A stretch of DNA of 64,000 nucleotides from Clostridium sp. ZS2-4 (lineage in GTDB: Bacteria > Bacillota > Clostridia > Clostridiales > Clostridiaceae): positions 21,338 to 85,337 of the forward strand of contig NZ_JAPPRQ010000134.1 of the NCBI RefSeq assembly GCF_026719745.1. Reading direction: 5' to 3'. A program made the translations under genes and the position numbers. Of this stretch, positions 31,866 through 41,788 are shown piece by piece (position 1 is the stretch's first letter; each line of letters starts with the position of its first letter). The notes under the pieces are model-generated. The model was not told the origin of the DNA, ran no database searches, and saw nothing but the letters and a program-made list of their open reading frames with translations.

Positions 31866-31910
31866 GAAATAATATAAAAAGCTCTATAATAGAGCTTTTT
31901 ATATTATTTC
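31866..31910. terminator. 45-base palindromic hairpin between miaB and mutS
   Basis: Two perfect 22-base arms (31866-31887 and 31889-31910) flank a single central A. In RNA this gives a long stem with T-rich ends in both directions. The arm on the miaB side includes the last three codons and stop of miaB. It lies only 26 bp before mutS. Confidence 0.85.
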
Positions 31911-33227
31911 ACCTGTTAGTGAAAATGATTGAGCTTTAGTTATTTTTACATTAACTAACTTTCCAATACTATCTTTATCTCCTGTAAAGTTAACTAGTCT
32001 GCCATTTCTTGTTCTTCCCATTAACTTAGTTTCATCATTTTTACTAGTTCCTTCTACCAATACTTCAACAACTTTTCCATCGTATACCTTGTTCTTTTTA
32101 GCTGATATTTCATTTACCACTTCTACTAATCTATTGAATCTTTCATGTTTAATATCATCAGGAACTTGTTCTTCAAATTTTGCGGCAGGAGTACCTTCTC
32201 TTATTGAATAAATAAAGGTAAAAGCTGAATCAAATTCTACCTCTTTTACTATTGTTAATGTATCTTCAAAATCTTCTTCTGTTTCTCCTGGAAAACCAAC
32301 AATAATATCTGTACTAATAGATATATCAGGCATAGCTTCTCTTAATCTTTTAGCTAAAGTTAAATAATCTTCTCGGGAATATTTTCTATTCATTTTTTCT
32401 AAAATTCTAGTAGAACCTGATTGCATTGCAAAATGTCCCTGTTCACAAACTTTTTCACATTCTGCCATAGCCTTAATTAATTCATCAGATACATCTTTAG
32501 GATGAGAAGTCATAAATCTAATTCTTTCTAATCCATCTATTGTGTTAACTTTTCTCAATAGTTCAGCAAAAGTAATTTCAGGTTCTAATCCCTTCCCGTA
32601 GGAATTTACATTCTGACCAAGAAGCGTGATTTCATTGTATCCTTTTGATACTAAATCTTTAATTTCATTTATTATATCTTCTGGCTTTCTACTTCTTTCT
32701 CTTCCTCTCACATATGGTACTATACAGTAGGAACAAAAATTATTACAGCCATACATTATGGTAACAAAAGCTTTTATATCACTCTTTCTATCAACAGGCA
32801 TTCCTTCGATTATGCCTTTTTCTTTATCCCATATTTCTATTATTGAATTTCCATCCTTCTTTACTCTTTCAATATATTCAGGTAATTTATATGAATTGAA
32901 GCTTCCAGTAATTATATCTACATGAGGGAATTTTTTAATTACTTTTTCAGGCATATCCTTTTGCTGCATCATGCAGCCACAAACAACTATAAGTAAGTTT
33001 GGATTTTGTCTTTTTAATGCTTTTAATGCTCCAAGATGACCATATACCTTTTGTTCTGCATTTTCTCTAACACAGCAAGTATTAAAAATTATTATATCTG
33101 CTTCTTCTTTTACTTCTGTTCTTATATATCCGATGCCTTTTAGTAGACCAGAAATTTTTTCTGAATCTTCTTCATTCATTTGACAACCCCAAGTATCTAT
33201 ATAATATTTTTGATTTAAAATATTCAT
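31899..33227 (-). CDS. miaB: tRNA-2-methylthio-N6-dimethylallyladenosine synthase MiaB
   Basis: A radical-SAM methylthiotransferase acting on i6A37 of tRNA. The 442-residue protein has the N-terminal cluster cysteines ([36 protein letters not shown]), the CX3CX2C in [12 protein letters not shown] and a C-terminal TRAM domain. The ATG at 33227 is preferred over an adjacent TTG because of spacing from AAAGGAG. Confidence 0.96.
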   Translation of the reverse strand: MNILNQKYYIDTWGCQMNEEDSEKISGLLKGIGYIRTEVKEEADIIIFNTCCVRENAEQKVYGHLGALKALKRQNPNLLIVVCGCMMQQKDMPEKVIKKFPHVDIITGSFNSYKLPEYIERVKKDGNSIIEIWDKEKGIIEGMPVDRKSDIKAFVTIMYGCNNFCSYCIVPYVRGRERSRKPEDIINEIKDLVSKGYNEITLLGQNVNSYGKGLEPEITFAELLRKVNTIDGLERIRFMTSHPKDVSDELIKAMAECEKVCEQGHFAMQSGSTRILEKMNRKYSREDYLTLAKRLREAMPDISISTDIIVGFPGETEEDFEDTLTIVKEVEFDSAFTFIYSIREGTPAAKFEEQVPDDIKHERFNRLVEVVNEISAKKNKVYDGKVVEVLVEGTSKNDETKLMGRTRNGRLVNFTGDKDSIGKLVNVKITKAQSFSLTGEII

Positions 33228-33353
33228 CAATATAATCTCCTTTAATAAAATTTAACATTAGTTATGCAACTATTAATTATTATATATAATTTATTTGAAT
33301 TTTAAAAGCATTTTTACATTCTTTTTCAGATTTATCAAGGAGTTAAGTAAAAT

Positions 33354-33381
33354 TTGAGTACTTTAGTAAGAATTATATATA
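33354..33381 (+). promoter_or_regulatory. Possible promoter before the structured element
   Basis: TTGAGT (33354-33359) and TATATA (33376-33381), 16-bp spacer. A start near 33388 would coincide with the foot of the first stem. Confidence 0.45.
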
Positions 33382-33510
33382 AAGAGGTTTCTTGGCTTCA
33401 GGTGGAGTTTTTTCTCTAACTGAAGCTTAGAAATCTTTATCTAGGGACGTAGCAGCCGTTATCTCCCACGTTAGAAGTGGGAGTATTACGGATGGTAGTC
33501 ATCAGATAAA
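33381..33510 (+). ncRNA. Candidate structured RNA (leader or mobile-element RNA relic)
   Basis: A long imperfect hairpin occupies about 33388-33433 (TTTCT/AGAAA and GGCTTCAG/CTGAAGC). A second domain is closed by TTTATCT (33436-33442) with AGATAAA (33504-33510), holding CCGT/ACGG and a 7-bp stem CTCCCAC/GTGGGAG with a GTTAGAA loop. This fits either a 5' leader of the following small gene or the guide-RNA (omega RNA) end of a lost IS200/IS605- or IscB-type element. No TnpB or IscB coding is adjacent. I recognise no standard riboswitch. Confidence 0.5.
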
Positions 33511-33555
33511 TTAAAAAACTAGATTTTACACATAATAATATTAAGGAGGGATTTT

Positions 33556-33702
33556 ATGTATGACGCAAAAGAGAGAGAAGAAGAACAAGATGTTATAAAA
33601 GTAAATTGCATAACTGACAGAAGTTATTTTTACAAAGTACAAAGTGAAAATATGATGAACTTAAAATCTGGATATATCCCTAGAGAAAATGTTTTAGAAT
33701 AA
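33556..33702 (+). CDS. Small 48-residue protein of unknown function
   Basis: The frame begins MYDAKEREEEQDVIKV and ends PRENVLE. It follows AAGGAGGG at ideal spacing and is closed by a strong terminator, so it is likely translated. Composition is hydrophilic, acidic at the start, with one cysteine and no membrane segment. I do not recognise the family. It could be the product controlled by the structured leader upstream. Confidence 0.6.
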   Translation: MYDAKEREEEQDVIKVNCITDRSYFYKVQSENMMNLKSGYIPRENVLE

Positions 33703-33708
33703 GTGTAG

Positions 33709-33744
33709 AAAATTAAGGAGTATTTTAAAATACTCCTTAATTTT
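33709..33744. terminator. 36-bp perfect palindrome, bidirectional terminator
   Basis: Two 18-base arms (33709-33726 and 33727-33744) meet without spacer and end in TTTTT on both strands. It serves the 48-codon gene and the convergent GNAT gene, whose stop codon lies inside. Confidence 0.85.
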
Positions 33745-34612
33745 TGCTGTTTTGTAAAACCCATGTATAGAGTTCCCGCTCTTCAGTGAATCCAAAATCT
33801 TTATATAATTTAATTGCGTTAAAATTATTAGGTTCAACTTTAATTTTAACTATTTTAAAATCCTTATCATATAAGATTTTTAGTAAATAACACATAAATA
33901 TTTTCCCATAACCTTTATTTCGCCAATTATTTAAAAGTCCAAAATTAACTATGTATGGGTCACCAGCTTTTATGATTATTTGTCCATATCCTATATAATC
34001 ATTATCTTTTTTCATAAATATAGCACCATCATCATAATAATAACTTTGAATCTCATCATAATATATATCATCTATATCTAATGGAATTCTATCTTTATGT
34101 TTAAAAATTCTGTTTTGAAGTGTGCACCGAAGGGGTTCATCTATACCTTTTATCAGCTGCTTAAAAGAGATACCCTTCTCAACCGTAAATTCAATACATT
34201 TATCCAAAACAAGTGTCATCTCTATTATTCCGTTTATTTTATAAAAGCCTAGTTCTTCCAAGAGCTGAAAATTATATTTATTTTTTTCACACTCATAATA
34301 TATTTTTGAATAGTTATTTATAGACTTGATTAAAGTTTTGTATCCTTCAAGCAAATGTTTGTTATCAATAATATTCAATGCCTGTATTCTATAAATATAT
34401 TTTCTGAAATTCTCACACCAAATATACCCCATATATGTTGAATTTTTCTTTAATAATCTAACTTTTTTCTTTTGTAAAAATTGCTGAAAACAGTTTTGTT
34501 TATAATAAATCTCGAAAAAATCCTTATTTGATTTATTAAATTCATCTTTTAATGCATTAAGACCTTTGAATTGATTTATGTTATTTTTATTTAATTCAAC
34601 AAGTTCATACAT
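33737..34612 (-). CDS. GNAT-family N-acetyltransferase, two-domain type
   Basis: A 291-residue protein. The C-terminal half has the acetyl-CoA loop in NWRNKGYGKIFMCYLL and the closing VEPNNFNAIKLYKDFGF, a classic GNAT pattern. The N-terminal half looks like a degenerate second GNAT domain (LLEELGFYKINGIIEM), as in tandem GNAT proteins. The substrate is unknown. It follows the CotS-family gene by 39 bp, so the two are probably cotranscribed. Confidence 0.8.
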   Translation of the reverse strand: MYELVELNKNNINQFKGLNALKDEFNKSNKDFFEIYYKQNCFQQFLQKKKVRLLKKNSTYMGYIWCENFRKYIYRIQALNIIDNKHLLEGYKTLIKSINNYSKIYYECEKNKYNFQLLEELGFYKINGIIEMTLVLDKCIEFTVEKGISFKQLIKGIDEPLRCTLQNRIFKHKDRIPLDIDDIYYDEIQSYYYDDGAIFMKKDNDYIGYGQIIIKAGDPYIVNFGLLNNWRNKGYGKIFMCYLLKILYDKDFKIVKIKVEPNNFNAIKLYKDFGFTEERELYTWVLQNSKN

Positions 34613-34651
34613 AATTTTACCTTCTTCTAGTAAATGATCAAATTAAAAATA

Positions 34652-35716
34652 TTACTCATAAGTATAACTCTCTAAATAATTCATATACGCTTCTAAAAAA
34701 TTTTGTTGTAGTTCATCATTATAAAGTATTTTGTTAAGTTTATGATTATATTTTTCCTCATTCCAATTTTTATGTTTAATATACCTTTTATGTCCTAACT
34801 TCCAAAATTTATGGGGGAAAATTATAAGTGCCAACATTACTTTAAGTTCCCCTTTAGTTAATCTATTAACTGAATTATATCCTTCTATAATTTTTTTTGC
34901 TTTTTCAAAATCCCACTTATAATTGTTTTTACTCATAAGTCGTCTAATAAATTTACCTAAATCATTTATTTGTAAATCAATGATAATACTGTCCAAATCG
35001 ATTATATAGTATTCATCGTCTTTTTTTATTATATTTTGATAATAAAAACTATCATGGCAAATTGTATGCTCGATTTTAGCTTTTTTAGATAAGCTATAGT
35101 ATTCTGAATCATTTAGTATTTTAAGTGTGAGTAATCCTCTTTCATAAAATTTATCAATATTATTCACATATGTTAAATCAAAATTGTTTTTAATTTTCTT
35201 TTTCATAATTATATTCTCATACTTTGGTAAATCATACAAATTATTTTTATATATTTGAGGCCAATTTCTTAAATTGCTTTGTATTTTTATACTTTGACTA
35301 TTAATTTTAGATGTAGCTAAGTGAAATTTTGCAAGTAGTTCAGCACATTTTTGTGCTTCTGTTATCTGAGATAAATCACATTCTTCTCCATCAATCCACT
35401 TAGTTGCATAGAAAAAAAACTTTTTATATCGTACAAATAAATTATCATTTTTTGTTTTTATAAATTGTGCAGTATTGTGAAAATTATTTTTTGATAGCTC
35501 TTCAACTAAAATACTTCTATTTTTGGCCTTGTTTTTTCCGTGTTTAAATCTTTTCAAACATATATTTCCCTCTACAGTTTTTACTTTAAACGCACTTCTT
35601 GCCTTTATATAACTAATAACATCAAAATTATATCTATCTAATACTTTTCTTATTATTGAGTCTTCATTCTTTGAGATGTTTTCAGAAAATTTAACTTTTC
35701 TACTTCCCTTAACCAT
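34652..35716 (-). CDS. CotS-family spore coat protein (kinase-like fold)
   Basis: A 354-residue protein of the CotS/YsxE/YutH group, spore-coat proteins with an aminoglycoside-phosphotransferase-like fold. Seen: the ATP-lysine region NICLKRFKHG, FYATKWIDGEECDL, the catalytic-loop-like HTICHDSFYYQNII and the metal region YYIIDLDSIIID. Expression in the mother cell during sporulation is expected from the family, not shown here. The start follows GGGGGAAGG. Confidence 0.82.
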   Translation of the reverse strand: MVKGSRKVKFSENISKNEDSIIRKVLDRYNFDVISYIKARSAFKVKTVEGNICLKRFKHGKNKAKNRSILVEELSKNNFHNTAQFIKTKNDNLFVRYKKFFFYATKWIDGEECDLSQITEAQKCAELLAKFHLATSKINSQSIKIQSNLRNWPQIYKNNLYDLPKYENIIMKKKIKNNFDLTYVNNIDKFYERGLLTLKILNDSEYYSLSKKAKIEHTICHDSFYYQNIIKKDDEYYIIDLDSIIIDLQINDLGKFIRRLMSKNNYKWDFEKAKKIIEGYNSVNRLTKGELKVMLALIIFPHKFWKLGHKRYIKHKNWNEEKYNHKLNKILYNDELQQNFLEAYMNYLESYTYE

Positions 35717-35881
35717 AACCTTCCCCCTATATCACTACTATTAAATTATATATTTTATTGTAAAATAATATTACAAAATTACAATATAGATGTGAATAGG
35801 TAACAAAAAGTAAAGGATAAGGATATATTCTTAATTCTAAGCTATATCCCTATCCTATGGCATATTACAATAAGTAATATT

Positions 35882-37786
35882 TTATTCTACTTCTTTTATG
35901 CTTAAGCTAATTTTTTTATCTTTATGACTGACATTTAATATTTTAGCCTTAACTTCATCACCAATAGTTAAAATGTCACTTGGTTTGTTTATTCTTTTAT
36001 GACTTATCTCTGAAATATGAACTAATCCATCAACTCCAGGTTCTAATTCAACGAAGGTACCAAACTCTGCGAAACGGACTATCTTTCCAAGTACGATACT
36101 GCCTACTGGATATTTTTCTTCAACATTATCCCAAGGATTTGATGTTAATTTTTTTATACTCAAAGATAGTTTTTTATTCTCTTTATCTATATCTAATATA
36201 TAAACTTTAACTTTACTTCTTATTTTAAGTACATCTCCTGGCTTATTAACTCTTCCCCATGAAATTTCAGAAACATGTAGTAATCCGTCAATTCCATTTA
36301 TATCAACAAAAGCTCCAAAATTTGTTAATCGTTTAACTTCTCCTTCAACTATTTGATTTTTTTCAAGAGATTCCCAAGCTTTAGCTTCTTTTTCTGCTTG
36401 CTCATTAGTTAATAATTCTCTTCGTGATGCAACTATTTTAGTACCTCTTCTTTGAACTGTATATTCTATAATGTTTACATCTAAAATTTTTCCTATGTAA
36501 GAGGTAAGAGTGTCTACATGGGATAATTCAATATGTGATGCAGGAATAAAAACTCTAACCCCTTTATATTTACCAATTATTCCACCTTTAACCGTTTCCT
36601 TAACCAGGATTTTCAATACATTTTTAGTATCGAAGGCATCTTTTAATTCGGTATAGGCTTCTTCTCTTTCAATTTCAATCTTTGATAAAACAACATACCC
36701 GTCAGTATTTTTTAAACTTATTACTTTAGCTTCTATCTCGTCGCCAAGGTTTAAAAGCTCTGTTAATTTAATATTTTCTTCTCTTGAAACTTCTTTAAGA
36801 GGTAAAATTCCGTCTTTTTTATATCCAATGTTTACAAAAGCTTCTTTTTCATTTAAAGAAATAATTTGTCCTTTTACTTTATCTCCTATTGCAATTTGCA
36901 CATCATTTTCTTCCATGTAAGCTAGTTGTTCATTGAATTCAAAATCTTTGTTTTCACTCATTTTCACAATTGCCTCCTTTATAATCCAATCAGGTGTTGA
37001 AGCACCAGCTGTAACACCTATATTTTCACTGTTTTTAATTATTTCATCAGGAATTTCACCTGCATTTTCTACATGAATAGTATTCGGACAATTTTGTTTA
37101 CATATTTCATATAATTTAGTAGTATTAGAACTATGATATCCTCCGATAACAATCATGGAGTCAACTTTCTTAGATAGTTGATATGCAGCTTCTTGTCGAA
37201 TTTGTGTAGCATTACATATAGTATTAATAGCTACAAATTCTCTGCATTGAGAAGCAATAGTATTAATAACCTTCTTCCAGTTTTCTTTCTTTTCAGTAGT
37301 TTGTGAAACGACACATACTTTATTCTTAATATCTTTTATATTTGAACCATCTTTTGTTACTAAAGCAGAATCGTCACACCAACCATTTATTCCTATTACT
37401 TCTGGATGTTTTAAATCTCCTACAATAACTATATTATATACAAGGTCGTAATATTTCTTTACTATTTCATGGATTTTTGATACATGTGGGCATGTTGCAT
37501 CAACAATATTTAGTTTTTTATCCTGAAGCACTTGAAACACTTTAGAAGAAGTTCCATGGGATCTTACAATAACTACATCTCCTTCTTTTAATATATCTAA
37601 TCGGTCAAGCTCTATGGAGTATATCTCATTACACTTTAAATATTCAACAACATCTTTATTATGAATTAATGGTCCTAAAGTATATATTTTGCTATCATAT
37701 TTTTCTTTAGCACTTAAAGCTTTTTCTACAGCTCTTTTTACTCCAAAGCAAAAGCCAGCTTTATCAGCTAATACTATGTTTTTCAT
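35882..37786 (-). CDS. ispH: IspH (HMBPP reductase) fused to ribosomal protein S1-like repeats
   Basis: A 634-residue fusion. Residues 1-285 are IspH, the [4Fe-4S] enzyme reducing HMBPP to IPP/DMAPP in the non-mevalonate pathway, with cluster cysteines in KAGFCFGVKRAV, DATCPHV and TICNATQIRQE. Residues about 298-634 hold four S1 repeats (GQIISLNEKEAFVNIGYKKDG; EVKRLTNFGAFVDINGIDG; GKIVRFAEFGTFVELEPGVDG). This fusion is known in clostridia. ATG at 37786 is preferred to a GTG two codons earlier for spacing. Confidence 0.95.
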   Translation of the reverse strand: MKNIVLADKAGFCFGVKRAVEKALSAKEKYDSKIYTLGPLIHNKDVVEYLKCNEIYSIELDRLDILKEGDVVIVRSHGTSSKVFQVLQDKKLNIVDATCPHVSKIHEIVKKYYDLVYNIVIVGDLKHPEVIGINGWCDDSALVTKDGSNIKDIKNKVCVVSQTTEKKENWKKVINTIASQCREFVAINTICNATQIRQEAAYQLSKKVDSMIVIGGYHSSNTTKLYEICKQNCPNTIHVENAGEIPDEIIKNSENIGVTAGASTPDWIIKEAIVKMSENKDFEFNEQLAYMEENDVQIAIGDKVKGQIISLNEKEAFVNIGYKKDGILPLKEVSREENIKLTELLNLGDEIEAKVISLKNTDGYVVLSKIEIEREEAYTELKDAFDTKNVLKILVKETVKGGIIGKYKGVRVFIPASHIELSHVDTLTSYIGKILDVNIIEYTVQRRGTKIVASRRELLTNEQAEKEAKAWESLEKNQIVEGEVKRLTNFGAFVDINGIDGLLHVSEISWGRVNKPGDVLKIRSKVKVYILDIDKENKKLSLSIKKLTSNPWDNVEEKYPVGSIVLGKIVRFAEFGTFVELEPGVDGLVHISEISHKRINKPSDILTIGDEVKAKILNVSHKDKKISLSIKEVE

Positions 37787-37835
37787 TAACACACAACCTT
37801 TAGCTAGTTTTTCTAGTTTATTATTAAAATATTTC

Positions 37836-38489
37836 CTATAGTTTTGTATTTATATGGATACAGATTTTTTCCACAACTTCTTCAATGGTCATAGACGTAG
37901 AGTCAATTTCTATTGCATCTTTTGCTTTAGTTAAAGGATCTACTTCTCTGTTAGAATCAATGTAGTCTCTTCTCTTAATTTCTTCTAAAAGATTTTCGTA
38001 ATTCACATCTATCTTTTTCTCAAATAATTCTTTATATCTTCTTTTAGCCCTTTCTTCTGGAGAAGCTGTTAAAAAAAACTTAAAAGGAGCTTCTTTTAAA
38101 ACTACTGTTCCAATATCTCTTCCATCCATTATAACATCATATTTTTGAGCCATTTGTCTTTGCATATGAACTAGTTTCTCTCTAACCTCTGGAATAGAAG
38201 CATAATTGGATACATTACTACTAATATAGGGCATTGTTAGTTTCTCATTGATATTTTCACCATTTAATATTAATTCATTATCATCAAAATGCATATTCAT
38301 TTCATCAATCAATTTGCATAAATTATCTATGTCAGTACGTGAAATATCCTTTTCCATAGCTTTTAATGTAACAGCCCTATACATTGAACCAGTATTTATG
38401 TACATAAGATTAAACTTGTCACTAACCATTTTAGCTATTGTACTTTTACCAGCTCCAGCTGGACCATCAATTGCAACTATTATTCTCAA
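37836..38489 (-). CDS. cmk: Cytidylate kinase
   Basis: Cmk phosphorylates CMP and dCMP. The 217-residue protein has Walker A DGPAGAGKSTIAK, MDGRDIGTVV and FLTASPEERAKRRYKE. The start is TTG after GGCGGAG. It lies 49 bp before ispH-rpsA, the usual cmk-rpsA partnership. Confidence 0.95.
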   Translation of the reverse strand: MRIIVAIDGPAGAGKSTIAKMVSDKFNLMYINTGSMYRAVTLKAMEKDISRTDIDNLCKLIDEMNMHFDDNELILNGENINEKLTMPYISSNVSNYASIPEVREKLVHMQRQMAQKYDVIMDGRDIGTVVLKEAPFKFFLTASPEERAKRRYKELFEKKIDVNYENLLEEIKRRDYIDSNREVDPLTKAKDAIEIDSTSMTIEEVVEKICIHINTKL

Positions 38490-38579
38490 TTTTACTCCGC
38501 CTTTCTAATACAGCACTTCTATTTATATATTCTAGGGAAAATATTAAAATCCTCTTATTTTCTCATTACATAGTAGGAG

Positions 38580-39806
38580 TTATTGTTCACCCACAGATAC
38601 GCCAGCCAGATAACCGGTAGACAAAGCTATTTGTATATTAAATCCTCCGGTATATGCATCTACATCAATCATTTCACCTGCAAAGTATAAATTATCTATT
38701 ATCTTAGATTTCATATTAGAAGGATCTATTTCTTTTACATTTACCCCACCACTTGTTACAATAGCTTCAGCAATAGGTCTTAATCCTTTAATACTTAATT
38801 CGAAATTTTGTAATAAATGCACAAGTATTTTTCTCTCTTCTCTGGTTATAGAATTAACTTTTTTATTTTCATCTATCCCACTTAATTGTACAACTTTTTC
38901 TATAAGCCTTTGAGGTAATAAATCTGTTAGGGAATTTTTAAAATCTTTATTGCTATATTTATTAAAATCCTTTTGTATACGTTTATCCAGTTCTTCCTCA
39001 CTCAATGCAGGCTTTAAATTAATAACAGCCTTAAGATTCGATCTTTTGTTAATAGTACCACTCCCACTTAATACAATAGGACCTGATATTCCAAAGTGAG
39101 TAAACAGCATTTCACCGAAATCGTTATATAAAACCTTACCTTTTTGGTCTTTAATTGATAAAGAAACGTTTTTTAAAGAAAGACCTTGAAGTTCTTTTAT
39201 CCACTCCTCTTTCACTTCTATAGGTACTAAGGAAGGGCGTGGTGTAATTATATTATGTCCTAATTCTTTAGCAAAAGATAATACTTCACCAGTAGAACCT
39301 GTTTGAGGATAGGATAACCCTCCAGATGCTAAAATAAAATAGTCTGCATTAATTTCTTTATTATCCTGTAAAATAACTTTTATGATTTTTTTATTTTGAC
39401 TCACTATTTTTTTTACACATGAATTTAACATTATTTTAACATTTTTTGACTGAAGTTGCTTTTCAAAAGCTTTTATTATATCTGAAGATTTATCAGATTT
39501 GGGAAATAATCTATCTCCTCTTTCAACTTTCAATTCAACTCCTAGGCGTTGAAAAAATTCTTTTGTATTCTCATTAGTAAAAGAATATAAACTGCTGTAT
39601 AAAAAACTTGAGTTAACAGGGATATAATCAAAAAACTCGCTTATATCTTTATTATTTGTTATATTACATCTACCTTTACCAGTAATAAATAGCTTTTTAC
39701 CTAATTTATCATTTTTTTCTATTAATGTTACCTGATATTTTTCTGCTGCGTAAATTGCTGCCATCATACCGGCAGGTCCGCCACCAATAACTACAACTTT
39801 TTTCAT
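38580..39806 (-). CDS. HI0933/YhiN-family NAD(P)/FAD-dependent oxidoreductase
   Basis: A 408-residue flavoprotein with the FAD dinucleotide motif GGGPAGMMAAIYAAE at the start, the family block KLGKKLFITGKGRCNITNN, and FAGEMIDVDAYTGGFN at the end. Members are widespread and poorly understood, and one branch (BaiN-like) is linked to bile acid or steroid reduction. No specific reaction can be given. It is upstream of cmk in the same direction. Confidence 0.85.
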   Translation of the reverse strand: MKKVVVIGGGPAGMMAAIYAAEKYQVTLIEKNDKLGKKLFITGKGRCNITNNKDISEFFDYIPVNSSFLYSSLYSFTNENTKEFFQRLGVELKVERGDRLFPKSDKSSDIIKAFEKQLQSKNVKIMLNSCVKKIVSQNKKIIKVILQDNKEINADYFILASGGLSYPQTGSTGEVLSFAKELGHNIITPRPSLVPIEVKEEWIKELQGLSLKNVSLSIKDQKGKVLYNDFGEMLFTHFGISGPIVLSGSGTINKRSNLKAVINLKPALSEEELDKRIQKDFNKYSNKDFKNSLTDLLPQRLIEKVVQLSGIDENKKVNSITREERKILVHLLQNFELSIKGLRPIAEAIVTSGGVNVKEIDPSNMKSKIIDNLYFAGEMIDVDAYTGGFNIQIALSTGYLAGVSVGEQ

Positions 39807-39937
39807 CTATTCACCTCATTATTTTTAACATTTTTACTGCATAATAGATTATTTACTATTATAATTTAATACATCAATTTACTTTATTCAAGAACATATG
39901 AAATACCTGATAAAAATATTATAATTTTTATTTTAAA

Positions 39938-39984
39938 ACAACAAAAATAAAGTAAGAAATTAAATATTAACTTCTTACTTTATT
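39938..39984 (-). terminator. Terminator after the RpiR-type regulator
   Basis: On the minus strand a 13-bp stem (AATAAAGTAAGAA / TTCTTACTTTATT) is followed by TTTGTTGTTTT. Confidence 0.8.
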
Positions 39985-39988
39985 AATA

Positions 39989-40864
39989 TTACTCTTCTTT
40001 TTTATATGAATATACATGATATTCTTCCCAAATACTTTCTAATTCTTTAAAAACACTTGATGTTCTTTCTTTTTCTCTCAGTCCAACTGCAACTATTAGT
40101 GCATTTATGACACTTAATGGAGCTACTAATGAATCAACAAAGGAAGCCATATTGCTTTGCGCAATAAGTGTATACTCAGATCTTGTGGCTAGAGGAGATA
40201 ATAAGCTATCTGTTATTGAAACCACTTTTGTACCTTTACTTTGAGCATACGTTAATGATTCTACTGTCCTTGCAGCATAACGAGGGAAGCCTATTCCTAT
40301 TACCAAATCTTTATCAGTTATATTAATCATTTGATCGAGAACATCACTTATTCCATGTTTTATAACTTTTACATTGTCTAGCATTACATTTAGATAATAT
40401 CCTAAAAACTCAGCTAATGCAGTGGAAGTTCTTAAACCAATAATATATATAGTCTTTGCTTCTAAAATACAATTAACTACTTCTTCAAAATCTTTATGAT
40501 TAATTTTTTCTAAAGTAGCTCTTATATTTTCCATATCGGCCTTAAGTACACCCTTCAAAGCATTTTCTTGGTCAATAAGATTATTGGACAATTCAATCCT
40601 TTGTACAGTTGTTAACTTATTTTTTATTAGATCATGAAGAGCTTTTTGAAGCTTAGGATATCCACTAAATCCAAGCTCATTTGCAAATCTAACTACAGTT
40701 GATTCACTAACGCCTACGCTTGTACCGAGTTTAGCAGCTGTCATAAAAGCAGCTTTGTCATAATGCTTTAAAATATATTCAGCTATAAGCTTTTGACCTT
40801 TACTTAATCTTGGGAATTTCATCTGTATTGTTCGCATTAAATCCTGAGTGTTATTATCGTCCAT
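39989..40864 (-). CDS. MurR/RpiR-family transcriptional regulator
   Basis: A 291-residue regulator with an N-terminal HTH_6 domain (residues 1-77; AAKLGTSVGVSESTVVRFANELGFSGYPKLQ) and a C-terminal SIS sugar-phosphate-binding domain (IYIIGLRTSTALAEFLGYYL, DLVIGIGFPRYAARTVE). Such proteins respond to phosphosugars. No sugar genes flank it, so its target is unknown. Confidence 0.9.
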   Translation of the reverse strand: MDDNNTQDLMRTIQMKFPRLSKGQKLIAEYILKHYDKAAFMTAAKLGTSVGVSESTVVRFANELGFSGYPKLQKALHDLIKNKLTTVQRIELSNNLIDQENALKGVLKADMENIRATLEKINHKDFEEVVNCILEAKTIYIIGLRTSTALAEFLGYYLNVMLDNVKVIKHGISDVLDQMINITDKDLVIGIGFPRYAARTVESLTYAQSKGTKVVSITDSLLSPLATRSEYTLIAQSNMASFVDSLVAPLSVINALIVAVGLREKERTSSVFKELESIWEEYHVYSYKKEE

Positions 40865-41004
40865 TATTTATTCAATCCTTTCTTGTGTTGCAACAAAATG
40901 AAATTTTTATTTCATTTTAACATCAATTAAAACATTAAGCAATAAGGATTTCATTTTATGCACTTTATCACTGGTTAATATCCTTAATGTAACCTAAATA
41001 TGAA

Positions 41005-41715
41005 TTATAAACTTTTCAAATAATCTAATTCTTCTTTCATTAAATATCTCCATTCACCTTTTTCTAAATTATCTAAAGTTAAATTCCCAACACAAACTCT
41101 TTTTAATGTTATTACTGGATGACCAATTTTATCACACATTTTTCTTATTTGTCTATTTTTACCTTCGTGAATAATTATTTCTACTTTACACTTATCTCTA
41201 AACTTTTTTATTATTTTAAAATTGGCGTTAGATGTAATATATCCGCCTATATCAATTCCAGTACAAAAGTTTTTTGCTTTTTCTTCAGAGGGAATCCCTT
41301 TAATCATAGCAATATATATTTTGTCAATCTCTTGTCTTGGATGAATAACCCTATTATATATATCACCATCATTAGTAAGAATTAATAGACCAGAAGTGTC
41401 ATAATCCAATCTACCTATTGGATATATTCTTTCTTTAACATTTACCAAATCTAAAATCGTCTTTCTTCCCTTTTCATCTTTAACTGTCGAAACAATTCCT
41501 TCAGGTTTATTGAGCATTATATATACTTTATTTTCTTCCTTAGTGATTAATTTGGAGTTTACATAAACTTTATCTTCATTAGGGTCAACTTTTATTCCAA
41601 GTTCACATACTATAGTATTATTAACCTTAACTTTGCCTTCCAATATCATAGTCTCACATTTTCTTCTAGAAGCTATACCACAGGAAGCCATATACTTTTG
41701 AAGTCTTTCTTTCAT
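41005..41715 (-). CDS. rluB: rRNA pseudouridine synthase, RluB/RsuA family
   Basis: A 236-residue RsuA-family enzyme. An N-terminal S4 RNA-binding domain (ERLQKYMASCGIASRRKCE) is followed by MLNKPEGIVST and the catalytic aspartate in GRLDYDTSGLLILTNDG, then HEGKNRQIRKMC. RluB-type action on 23S rRNA is the usual reading; the exact base is inferred. Confidence 0.88.
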   Translation of the reverse strand: MKERLQKYMASCGIASRRKCETMILEGKVKVNNTIVCELGIKVDPNEDKVYVNSKLITKEENKVYIMLNKPEGIVSTVKDEKGRKTILDLVNVKERIYPIGRLDYDTSGLLILTNDGDIYNRVIHPRQEIDKIYIAMIKGIPSEEKAKNFCTGIDIGGYITSNANFKIIKKFRDKCKVEIIIHEGKNRQIRKMCDKIGHPVITLKRVCVGNLTLDNLEKGEWRYLMKEELDYLKSL

Positions 41716-41788
41716 AATATCACCTACATTATTTTGATGAAATAATTATATATGTATTTAAAACTTTTATCAATTGTGTATTTCTTAA

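Larger units (their letters stand above)
33231..33555. other. 325-bp gene-free stretch with a structured element
   Basis: The left part (33231-33350) is plain A+T-rich DNA. The right part holds a possible promoter and a strongly base-paired block at 33381-33510 that stands out by its G+C content, followed by the ribosome site of a 48-codon gene. Confidence 0.8.
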
